DNA of 10,857 bases from Candidatus Faecivivens stercorigallinarum (GTDB lineage: Bacteria > Bacillota > Clostridia > Oscillospirales > Ruminococcaceae). Below are positions 5,091 through 10,857 of the stretch, one piece after another. Within the stretch, counting starts at the first letter, position 1. Each line of letters starts with the position of its first letter. A program made the position numbers and the translations under genes. The stretch is taken from contig DVLN01000157.1 of NCBI GenBank assembly GCA_018715465.1, forward strand, positions 1-10,857. The letters are read 5' to 3'. The notes under the pieces were generated by a model that saw only the letters and a program-made list of their open reading frames with translations, had not been told where the DNA came from and searched no databases.

Positions 5091-6404
5091 ATGGACACCC
5101 TGCAAAAACTGACGATCCTTGCCGACGCGGCAAAATATGACGTCGCCTGCACCTCTTCCGGCGCCGACAAGGCACCTGGGCCCGGCGGAATCGGCTCTGC
5201 TATTGCGGCCGGCATCTGCCACACCTTTACCGCCGACGGACGGTGCGTCTCACTTTTGAAGGTGCTCTTTTCCAACTCCTGCATCCATGACTGCAAATAC
5301 TGCCTCAGCCGCCGATCAAACGACGTCCCTCGGGCAACCTTTGAACCGAAGGAACTGGCCGATCTAACGATGCAGTTTTACCGCCGGAACTATATCGAAG
5401 GGCTATTTATCTCGTCCGGTGTCCTGCGCAATCCCGACTACACATGCGAACAAATGATTAAAACTTTGGAGATTTTGCGGTTTGAGTACCGCTTTTACGG
5501 CTACATCCATGCCAAGGCGATTCCCGGTGCCGACCCGCGGCTGATCGAGCGGATGGGGATGCTCGCCGACAGGATGAGCGTCAACATCGAACTGCCCAGC
5601 GCACAAAGCTTGTCGCTGCTGGCGCCGGACAAGAACCGGAAAGCCATCCTCGCCCCGATGCGCCAGATCGGGGACGGCATCGCTGAAAACCGCCGGGATA
5701 TCGTCCGCTACCGGCATGCCCCCAAGTTTGCGCCTGCCGGTCAGAGCACCCAGATGATTGTCGGCGCGTCACCGGAAAGCGATTATCAGATTCTGACCCT
5801 GTCGGAGGCTTTATATCGGCGTTTTTCCCTCAAGCGGGTATTTTTCTCGGCCTATATCCCGCTCAATGACGATCCGGCGCTGCCTGGGAAAGAAGTCCGG
5901 CCGCCGCTGCTGCGGGAACACCGGCTGTACCAGGCCGACTGGCTGCTGCGGTTTTACGGATTTACTGCCAGTGAAATTCTGGACGAAGCACATCCATTTT
6001 TTGACCCATGTCTCGACCCCAAATGCAACTGGGCGCTCTCCCACCCGGAATTTTTCCCGGTCGAGGTCAACGCCGCCCCGCAGGAGGTGCTGCTGCGGGT
6101 GCCGGGCATCGGGGTGCGCTCGGCAACCCGGATTTTGCAGGCAAGAAGAAGCGGCGCGCTGGATTTTGCGGGACTCAAAAAAATCGGAGTCGTCCTCAAA
6201 CGGGCGCAGTATTTTATCACCTGCCGCGGAAAGATGATGGAGCATCTCCGCTTCTCCCCGGAAACAGCCCGGCGTGCGCTGCTGAGCGAAACTTCCGCCG
6301 CCCAGCTGCCCGGCCACCAGCCGGAACAGCTCAGCATGCTCAGCAATGCCAGCTGGATTTCTGCCGGAAGCCCGCTCTCCGGCATACAGGAGGCAGGATT
6401 ATGA
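5091..6404 (+). CDS. Radical SAM protein with C-terminal helix-hairpin-helix, putative DNA modification/repair
   Basis: A 437-residue protein. The radical SAM cluster motif CX3CX2C is at Cys64, Cys68 and Cys71 (CIHDCKYC). It binds a [4Fe-4S] cluster that cleaves S-adenosylmethionine to a radical. A C-terminal helix-hairpin-helix, LLRVPGIGVRSATRILQARR at about 335-353, is the DNA-binding fold found in repair enzymes. The combination and the DUF4130 partner next door match the family annotated as 'putative DNA modification/repair radical SAM protein' (TIGR03916, rSAM_link_UDG). The exact reaction is unknown. A further CX5C (Cys306, Cys312) might bind metal. ATG 5091 follows AAGGAG (5077-5082) by 8 bases. 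It is the first gene of an operon; its stop overlaps the next start by 4 bases (ATGA), which suggests coupled translation. A LexA-like site in its promoter hints at DNA-damage control. Confidence 0.92.
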   Translation: MDTLQKLTILADAAKYDVACTSSGADKAPGPGGIGSAIAAGICHTFTADGRCVSLLKVLFSNSCIHDCKYCLSRRSNDVPRATFEPKELADLTMQFYRRNYIEGLFISSGVLRNPDYTCEQMIKTLEILRFEYRFYGYIHAKAIPGADPRLIERMGMLADRMSVNIELPSAQSLSLLAPDKNRKAILAPMRQIGDGIAENRRDIVRYRHAPKFAPAGQSTQMIVGASPESDYQILTLSEALYRRFSLKRVFFSAYIPLNDDPALPGKEVRPPLLREHRLYQADWLLRFYGFTASEILDEAHPFFDPCLDPKCNWALSHPEFFPVEVNAAPQEVLLRVPGIGVRSATRILQARRSGALDFAGLKKIGVVLKRAQYFITCRGKMMEHLRFSPETARRALLSETSAAQLPGHQPEQLSMLSNASWISAGSPLSGIQEAGL

Positions 6405-7165
6405 CAGGATATCTATATGACGGCAGTTTTGACGGATTTTTGTCCTGTGTATTTGAAAGCTATGCCCGCAAGGAAGACCCGCTGCTGATTCAGACTGCTG
6501 ATCAGGACCAGCCGTTTCTGATGGCGATGACGACGGTCGTGACCCGGCCGGAAAGGGCACGGCGGGTGGAGAATGGGCTGAAACGGCTGTCAAACGACAT
6601 CTGGGAGATGGTCCGGGACGGTTTTTTATGCGACTGCATCAAAGACCGGGAGGTCAATCTGCTGCGGCTGATCCGACAACTGTTCCAATACGGCCCCTCC
6701 GCCGCGGTCAACTATGCCGACCCGGTCGTCCATACTGTCTGGAAGGGGCTGCGGCATATGCGGGAGGAAGGGCATCTGCTGAGCGGTTTTATCCGGTTTT
6801 CCGAGTATAACGGGGTGCTGGTCAGCGTGATCTCCCCCAAAAACCAGGTGCTTCCGATGCTGGCGCGGCATTTTTTGACCCGCTTTCCGGGCGAACAATT
6901 CATGATCTATGACCAAAACCACAAGGTTGCGTTTATTCATACCACCCAAAAAAGCGAATTTATCGAAGTACAATCGCTGACCCTCCCGCCGGTTGGCCGG
7001 GAGGAAGCCGCCTTTCGCGCGATGTGGCGGTCATATTTTAACCATGCCGCCATCCCCCAGCGGGAAAACCCGCTCTGCCAGCGCACCCATCTGTCGCTGC
7101 GGTACCGCCCCTGGATGACCGAATTTACCGACGACTGGCAGGAGGCCTGCCGGCTGACAGAATAA
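6401..7165 (+). CDS. TIGR03915/DUF4130 family putative DNA repair protein
   Basis: A 254-residue protein beginning MTGYLYDGSFDGFLSCVFES and ending YRPWMTEFTDDWQEACRLTE, both hallmarks I recognise from the DUF4130 family. In many bacteria this domain is fused to, or beside, a uracil-DNA-glycosylase-like domain. Here it is the short, glycosylase-free form usual in Firmicutes. Its partner is the radical SAM protein immediately upstream, and together they are thought to act on DNA, although no activity is established. ATG 6401 follows AGGAGG (6388-6393) by 7 bases and overlaps the upstream stop. A frame open from 6008 is only an upstream extension within the radical SAM gene. There is no membrane segment or signal peptide. 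No clear terminator follows; the next gene has its own promoter. Confidence 0.88.
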   Translation: MTGYLYDGSFDGFLSCVFESYARKEDPLLIQTADQDQPFLMAMTTVVTRPERARRVENGLKRLSNDIWEMVRDGFLCDCIKDREVNLLRLIRQLFQYGPSAAVNYADPVVHTVWKGLRHMREEGHLLSGFIRFSEYNGVLVSVISPKNQVLPMLARHFLTRFPGEQFMIYDQNHKVAFIHTTQKSEFIEVQSLTLPPVGREEAAFRAMWRSYFNHAAIPQRENPLCQRTHLSLRYRPWMTEFTDDWQEACRLTE

Positions 7166-7180
7166 TTATGCAGCAGATCA

Positions 7181-7209
7181 TTGCTTTTCCTTTCGGAAAA
7201 TGTTATACT
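7181..7209 (+). promoter_or_regulatory. Sigma-A promoter of the small membrane protein gene
   Basis: The -35 is TTGCTT (7181-7186), the spacer 17 bases, and the -10 TATACT (7204-7209) with an extended TG (7201-7202). An inverted repeat, TTTTCC (7185-7190) / GGAAAA (7195-7200), lies in the spacer, in the same relative place as the dyad in the FrnE-like gene promoter. Confidence 0.75.
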
Positions 7210-7247
7210 GATTGTAACAGTTTTTTCCCCGAAAGGAGCACATTTTG

Positions 7248-7820
7248 ATGAAAAAGATCATCCGACAGGAATATCCATGGTTCCTGGCCCACGCGACCTG
7301 GTTCTGGATTGTCCCGCTTGCCGCCAATCTGTTTGAGCCGTCTGACCAGACCGGTCTGCTGCTGTTGCTGCTGATGATCGGCAACCCGCTGTTCTGCATC
7401 ATCTGCGCACTGTTTTACGGGATGCGCAACGGGCGAAGATGGGGGTTTCTGATCTATCCGGCCGTTGCGGCTGCGGCATCCATCATGATGTATTACAACA
7501 GCTCCGCGATCGGATTCGGGCTGCTCGCGCTGTTCTGTTCGGTGATCGGGCTGCTTTTTGGCGGATGGTCCCGGGCAAGAAAGATGTCTGAAGCGGAAAA
7601 GTGGCAGCTCAAACAGGCTGCTGAGCTGGTCAGCAAAGAAAAAGAAAAACCGGCACCTGCTCCCACCACTGCCGGACAGAGCGTCCGCGTCGCCTCTAAA
7701 ACCGCCGCCAAAAACCAGCAGAAGGCCTATGCCCGCAAGGCAAAGGAACGGGCGGAAAAAGAAGCCAAACGCCAGAACAAAAACCAGCCCCAGAAAAAGA
7801 AGAAAAAGGGCGGACATTAA
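7248..7820 (+). CDS. Small four-helix membrane protein with Lys-rich tail, function unknown
   Basis: A 190-residue protein I cannot assign to a family. Four hydrophobic stretches are visible: about residues 10-28 (WFLAHATWFWIVPLAANLF), 36-59 (LLLLLLMIGNPLFCIICAL), 66-83 (WGFLIYPAVAAAASIMMYY) and 87-105 (IGFGLLALFCSVIGLLFGGW). The last 80 residues are hydrophilic and strongly basic, with Ala/Pro and many Lys, ending in QPQKKKKKGGH. Such a tail would lie in the cytoplasm by the positive-inside rule and could contact membrane lipid or nucleic acid. Start ATG 7248 follows AAAGGAG by 9 bases; an in-frame TTG at 7245 is less likely. It has its own promoter and shares a terminator hairpin with the convergent lipoprotein gene. 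Confidence 0.75.
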   Translation: MKKIIRQEYPWFLAHATWFWIVPLAANLFEPSDQTGLLLLLLMIGNPLFCIICALFYGMRNGRRWGFLIYPAVAAAASIMMYYNSSAIGFGLLALFCSVIGLLFGGWSRARKMSEAEKWQLKQAAELVSKEKEKPAPAPTTAGQSVRVASKTAAKNQQKAYARKAKERAEKEAKRQNKNQPQKKKKKGGH

Positions 7821-7825
7821 CAGCA

Positions 7826-7867
7826 AAAACGGACAGGTCACTCCTTATGGAATGATTTGTCCGTTTT
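7826..7867. terminator. Bidirectional terminator hairpin
   Basis: The arms AAAACGGACA (7826-7835) and TGTCCGTTTT (7858-7867) are perfectly complementary, with further partial pairing inside (TCACTCC / GGAATGA). The stem ends in T4 on the plus strand and T5 on the minus strand. It sits between two convergent genes and can serve both. Confidence 0.75.
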
Positions 7868-7893
7868 CAGCGTCCAGATAATTTTATCTGTAT

Positions 7894-8433
7894 TTATTCC
7901 AGCGACAGAGTGACCGTCACATTCCCTGTCCCCAAAGCCTTGCGCAGAGTATCCGCATCGGTATTCTGAATTTTCCCGATAGGGGTCAGACTCCAGGAGT
8001 TGGTGTCGTAATAGATGACAAACGTCCTTCCTTGGTAGAGGATAATATCTCCCGCCACAGTATTCATCTGCCGGTTGTTCTGGGGCAGGGTCACACCGAG
8101 GTCAACTCCCTTTTCCATTCCGGCGTAGTCGCTCATATGCAGGGTCAGCGGTCCGTCCGCCAAAAGTTCTTTGAAAGCGTCTACCGTCGTATTGTTTGCA
8201 AGCGACGCGGTAAAAGAATTGTCTCCAATCTGAATCTTTAACATGGTTTCCGTTTCCTCCTGACTGCTGTCCAACGGGGTCTCTGACGACTGGCTGACAG
8301 AAGAAACCGGCGTTTCCGCGACAGATTCCACCCTGGAACCGGAAGAGGGCTGCATTTCAGCCGCGCTGCCGCAACCGGAACAAGTGAAGAGTATCAACAG
8401 CAGAGATAATAACAACAGCACACCGTTTTTCAA
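7894..8433 (-). CDS. Lipoprotein with cyclophilin-like domain
   Basis: A 179-residue exported protein. It has a signal peptide (KNGVLLLLSLLLILF) and a lipobox ending at Cys21 (CSGC), so it should be anchored to the outer face of the membrane. Residues about 24-62 form a Ser/Glu-rich linker. Residues about 63-178 (MLKIQIGDNSFTASL..., GDIILYQGRTFVIYYD, SLTPIGKI) match the bacterial cyclophilin-like fold. That fold resembles peptidyl-prolyl isomerases, but catalysis is not established for these proteins. The start is TTG at 8433, 7 bases after a G-rich site (AGGGGGGA). The first ATG would lie beyond the signal peptide, so the TTG is chosen. The gene is divergent from a LysR regulator, and such pairs are often regulator and target. 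The promoter is at 8489-8517. Confidence 0.8.
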   Translation of the reverse strand: MKNGVLLLLSLLLILFTCSGCGSAAEMQPSSGSRVESVAETPVSSVSQSSETPLDSSQEETETMLKIQIGDNSFTASLANNTTVDAFKELLADGPLTLHMSDYAGMEKGVDLGVTLPQNNRQMNTVAGDIILYQGRTFVIYYDTNSWSLTPIGKIQNTDADTLRKALGTGNVTVTLSLE

Positions 8434-8488
8434 CCGGCAGTCCCCCCTTGCAGACTCCTGTCAGATCACATTCATTGTTTACAGATTC

Positions 8489-8517
8489 AGTATAAAACAG
8501 ATCGTCCGAAATAGCAA
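8489..8517 (-). promoter_or_regulatory. Sigma-A promoter of the lipoprotein gene
   Basis: On the minus strand the -35 is TTGCTA (8517-8512), the spacer 17 bases and the -10 TATACT (8494-8489). Confidence 0.72.
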
Positions 8518-8530
8518 ATACTTATATTAA

Positions 8531-8581
8531 ATATCTTCACATAGTTGAAAGTTATAAATGTTTTTGGTAAACTGAAGATAT
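8531..8581. repeat. 9-bp inverted repeat flanking the LysR promoter (candidate operator)
   Basis: ATATCTTCA (8531-8539) and TGAAGATAT (8573-8581) are perfect inverse copies, 42 bases apart measured start to start, about four helical turns. The left arm lies just upstream of the -35; the right arm overlaps the last -10 base and the predicted transcription start. A further half-site pair, TTCA-N6-TGAA (8536-8549), includes the left arm. Autoregulation by the LysR protein is inferred. Confidence 0.5.
8545..8573 (+). promoter_or_regulatory. Sigma-A promoter of the LysR gene
   Basis: The -35 is TTGAAA (8545-8550), the spacer 17 bases and the -10 TAAACT (8568-8573). The predicted start near 8580 gives a leader of about 40 bases. 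Confidence 0.6.
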
Positions 8582-8618
8582 GAAAATCCTAAATCCAATT
8601 GGACAGGAGGAAGGCCGA

Positions 8619-9512
8619 ATGGAACTGCGTGTGTTACAGTATTTTCTGGCGGTAGCAAGAGAACAGAGCATCTCCGCCGCTGCACAGTCGCTGCATCTCT
8701 CACAGCCAACCCTTTCTACCCAGCTCAAGGCGATGGAGCAGCAGCTGGGGAAACAGCTTTTGATCCGCGGCTCAAAAGGTTCCCGTAAAGTCACGCTGAC
8801 GGAAGAAGGGAGAATCCTTCAAAAACGGGCGGAAGAAATTCTGGAACTGGTCAGAAAAACCGAAAATGAAATCCTGCTTTCAGATGAAACCGTCGCCGGC
8901 GATATCTGCATCGGGCTGGCGGAAACACAGATTTTCCGTCTGTTCGCACAGGCGGCCGGGCAACTGCGGCAAAAATATCCAAACATCCATTACCATCTTT
9001 TCAGCGGCAACGCACTGTATGTCATGGAACAGCTGGACAAGGGGCTGATTGACTTCGGGCTGGTTTACGGAACGGTCGACCCATCCCGCTACGAACGGGT
9101 CAAAATGCCCATCCGTGACCGGTGGGGAGTGCTGATGCGCAGGGATTCCCCACTCGCCGAAAAAGCATCCATCTGTCCAGAAGACCTCTGGGATCAGCCG
9201 CTGATCATCTCCAATCAGAAAAGTGACGACCGGTCGCTGGAAAACTGGCTCAAAAAAGACCTGGACCGGCTGAACATCGTAGCGACCTACAACCTGCTGT
9301 TTAATGCGTCCCTGCTGACCAGTGAAGGGCTGGGATATACCTTATGCCTGGATCATCTGGTCAACACAACCGGTGACGGAAACCTTTGTTTCCGGCCGCT
9401 GTCCCCCGGGCTTGAAGCGGAAGCTGTGCTGATCTGGAAAAAATACCCGGTGTTTTCAAAGGCGGCGGAAAAATTTCTGGAACTGCTGCTGCACTCCGTC
9501 GAAACAATCTGA
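8619..9512 (+). CDS. LysR-family transcriptional regulator
   Basis: A 297-residue protein, the standard LysR length. The N-terminal winged helix-turn-helix is plain: MELRVLQYFLAVAREQSISA, then AAQSLHLSQPTLSTQLKAME (about residues 18-40), followed by the usual LTEEG and linker helix. Residues about 90-295 are the two-lobed effector-binding domain (GDICIGLAETQ..., IDFGLVYG, PLIISNQ). It would bind DNA as a tetramer and respond to an unknown small molecule. ATG 8619 follows AGGAGG (8605-8610) by 8 bases; an in-frame ATG at 8580 lies at the predicted transcription start and is rejected. It is divergent from the cyclophilin-like lipoprotein gene, the likeliest target. A carboxypeptidase gene follows 86 bases later on the same strand with no clear terminator between. 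Confidence 0.93.
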   Translation: MELRVLQYFLAVAREQSISAAAQSLHLSQPTLSTQLKAMEQQLGKQLLIRGSKGSRKVTLTEEGRILQKRAEEILELVRKTENEILLSDETVAGDICIGLAETQIFRLFAQAAGQLRQKYPNIHYHLFSGNALYVMEQLDKGLIDFGLVYGTVDPSRYERVKMPIRDRWGVLMRRDSPLAEKASICPEDLWDQPLIISNQKSDDRSLENWLKKDLDRLNIVATYNLLFNASLLTSEGLGYTLCLDHLVNTTGDGNLCFRPLSPGLEAEAVLIWKKYPVFSKAAEKFLELLLHSVETI

Positions 9513-9534
9513 ACCCGATTCCCGGCATTCCTTT

Positions 9535-9564
9535 GCATACCGGCCCTGCCGGCCGCGTATATAT
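9535..9564 (+). promoter_or_regulatory. Possible forespore sigma-F promoter of the carboxypeptidase gene
   Basis: GCATA (9535-9539), a 15-base spacer and GCGTATATAT (9555-9564) fit the sigma-F pattern GYWTA-15-GGNNANANTW at most positions. It would give a leader of about 28 bases. The gene resembles sporulation carboxypeptidases such as DacF, which gives the reading some weight. A weak sigma-A reading (TTGCAT...TATATA) needs a 19-base spacer. A small GC dyad, CCGGC-CCT-GCCGG (9540-9552), lies in the spacer. Confidence 0.3.
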
Positions 9565-9598
9565 AGGCTGTCAACCAGATGCAGAAAGGAATGATTGG

Positions 9599-10789
9599 GT
9601 GCAGAAGGTTCGGTTTGCAGCACTTGCGCTGCTGGGCGCGGCCGCGATATGGGCAGGCGTCTGCTGTTTCGGGAATGCCCCGGCAAATGTCCGGCAGGAC
9701 AGCGGACCGATCTCCGCAGAGCATCCCGGTCTTGCTGTCGCCGCCGAAGCAGCTGTCGAAACAGATGTGGAGGAAGCCGTCCCGGAAGGCCCCGCAACCA
9801 GAGCCGGTTCGGTCTGTGTGATGACTGGAGACGGGGTGCAGCTGGCAGGAAAAGCGGATACGGAATTTGTCTCGATCGCCTCTACCACCAAGATTATGAC
9901 CGCCCTGCTGACGCTGGAACTGGGAAAAGGGCAGCTGGATGAACCATTTAATGTCGGTGACGAGGTCAAGGTGGAAGGCTCGGCACTGGGCATCAAACCG
10001 GGCGCAGAGGTGACCCTGCGGCTGCTGGCATGGGGGATGCTGCTGTCATCCGGCAACGACGCGGCAGCAGCGGCAGCAATGCGGCTGGGCGGCAGCTTTG
10101 AAGGGTTTGCCGCGCTGATGAATGAACGGGCAAAAGAAATCGGTATGAAAAATACTGTGTTTGTCACTCCATCCGGGCTGGACGCGGAAAACCAGGGCAG
10201 CTGTGCAAAAGACCTCGCCCTGCTCGCCTGCGAAGCACTGCAAAACCCCGATTTCCGGGATATCTGCGAGGAGACAAACGGACATATGACAGTCGGCGGG
10301 GTCGAATACTGGATGACCAACCACAACCGGCTGCTGAAAGAATATGACGGCTGTATCGGCATCAAGACAGGGTTTACCGATTCAGCCGGACGGTGCCTGG
10401 TCTCAGCCGCTGAGAAGGACGGGGCGGTGATGGTCTCGGTCGTGCTGCATGACCCGGATGACTGGACAGATTCCAAAACGCTGCTCGACTGGGGGTTCTC
10501 CCAGCTGCAAACAAAGGAGCTGGTCTGTCACCTCAGCGGAACAACCATCCCCGCTACCCCGGCAGAAGACACTGAAAAGGCGGAGCAGGATAGTTCCCTG
10601 TCACCCTATACCCTGCGGCAGCGGCAGCAGGTGTCGGTCTCCCTTGCCCCGGGAGAACAGCTGACCGAGGTTGTTTCGCTTCTCCCTTCCCTGCCTGCCG
10701 GGATGCCCGCCGGCACAACCGCAGGCATTGTCAAATGGATAGACAGCAATGGGACAGTCCGTCAGTGGAGTGCCATTGAAACCGAATAA
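9599..10789 (+). CDS. Serine-type D-Ala-D-Ala carboxypeptidase (PBP5/DacF family)
   Basis: A 396-residue exported enzyme that trims the terminal D-alanine from peptidoglycan stem peptides, limiting cross-linking. All three catalytic motifs of the family are present: SXXK as STTK (Ser95, Lys98), SXN as SGN (Ser151-Asn153) and KTG (256-258, in GIKTGFTDSAG). Residues about 4-29 form a signal peptide (VRFAALALLGAAAIWAGVCC), followed by an acidic linker. The C-terminal part (about 345-390) resembles the beta-rich PBP5 C-terminal domain; I see no amphipathic membrane anchor at the end. The start is GTG 9599, 8 bases after AAAGGA (9585-9590). No in-frame ATG precedes the signal peptide, and a TTG at 9533 lacks a ribosome binding site. 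The family includes vegetative (DacA) and sporulation (DacF, DacB) forms. A possible forespore promoter upstream favours the sporulation type, but this is inference. Confidence 0.92.
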   Translation: MQKVRFAALALLGAAAIWAGVCCFGNAPANVRQDSGPISAEHPGLAVAAEAAVETDVEEAVPEGPATRAGSVCVMTGDGVQLAGKADTEFVSIASTTKIMTALLTLELGKGQLDEPFNVGDEVKVEGSALGIKPGAEVTLRLLAWGMLLSSGNDAAAAAAMRLGGSFEGFAALMNERAKEIGMKNTVFVTPSGLDAENQGSCAKDLALLACEALQNPDFRDICEETNGHMTVGGVEYWMTNHNRLLKEYDGCIGIKTGFTDSAGRCLVSAAEKDGAVMVSVVLHDPDDWTDSKTLLDWGFSQLQTKELVCHLSGTTIPATPAEDTEKAEQDSSLSPYTLRQRQQVSVSLAPGEQLTEVVSLLPSLPAGMPAGTTAGIVKWIDSNGTVRQWSAIETE

Positions 10790-10790
10790 T

Positions 10791-10836
10791 TGCCAAACAG
10801 GCGGGTGTATTTTTTCGTACACCTGCCTGTTTGGCA
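10791..10836. terminator. Long perfect hairpin after the carboxypeptidase gene
   Basis: TGCCAAACAGGCGGGTGTA (10791-10809) pairs with TACACCTGCCTGTTTGGCA (10818-10836): a 19-base-pair stem with one G-U pair and an 8-base loop containing T6. It begins one base after the stop codon. No T-run follows the stem on either strand, so termination is likely but not of textbook form. Confidence 0.65.
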
Positions 10837-10857
10837 TATATATTCAAATCATTATTT

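Noticed and set aside
7203..7841. A 212-residue minus-strand frame opposite the membrane protein
   Set aside because: It is Phe/Leu-rich because it is antisense to Lys-rich and hydrophobic coding sequence. The plus-strand gene has a promoter, ribosome binding site and terminator.
9571..10476. A 301-residue minus-strand frame opposite the carboxypeptidase
   Set aside because: It is Ser/Ala-rich antisense to a gene with intact STTK, SGN and KTG motifs.

Overview
The window looks like chromosomal DNA from an endospore-forming, fairly GC-rich Clostridia member, possibly Oscillospiraceae/Ruminococcaceae. The support is a clostridial-type alpha/beta small acid-soluble spore protein (SASP), a PBP5-type D-Ala-D-Ala carboxypeptidase, AGGAGG-type ribosome binding sites, sigma-A promoters of TTGNNN-17-TATACT form, and a radical SAM + DUF4130 gene pair. 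There is no sign of a phage, insertion sequence, CRISPR array, tRNA or rRNA. The genus is inferred only.

Layout. (1) 1-1457, minus: a membrane-anchored Sel1/TPR-repeat protein that runs off the left edge and is split by a frameshift near 1107-1158. (2) 1458-1931: a gene-poor stretch leading to the SASP gene (1932-2126) and its terminator. (3) 2363-3061, plus: a cytosolic FrnE/DsbA-like thiol oxidoreductase with a Cys-rich tail carrying two CX4C motifs. It converges with (4) an ABC-F ATPase (3063-4619, minus), leaving a single base between the stop codons. (5) 4620-4921: a long leader for the ABC-F gene holding a sigma-A promoter, a Met-Arg-Lys mini-ORF with a good ribosome binding site, an intrinsic terminator just before the gene, and an upstream 12-base segment perfectly complementary to the terminator's 5' arm. 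This has the architecture of an antibiotic-sensing transcription attenuator. (6) 5091-7165, plus: a two-gene operon with a 4-base stop/start overlap, encoding a radical SAM protein with a C-terminal helix-hairpin-helix and a DUF4130 partner, a predicted DNA repair/modification pair. (7) 7248-7820, plus: a small 4-helix membrane protein with a Lys-rich tail. It converges through a shared hairpin on (8) a lipoprotein with a cyclophilin-like domain (7894-8433, minus, TTG start). That gene is divergent from (9) a LysR regulator (8619-9512, plus). (10) 9599-10789, plus: a secreted serine D-Ala-D-Ala carboxypeptidase with a GTG start, followed by a long perfect hairpin.

The genes do not form one pathway. 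The common themes are sporulation and cell wall (SASP, carboxypeptidase), stress defence (thiol oxidoreductase, ABC-F, DNA repair pair) and compact gene packing with dyads at promoters. The most interesting object is the ABC-F leader. It looks like a complete ribosome-mediated attenuator, and its antiterminator segment appears to have arisen by duplication of the terminator's own 3' arm.
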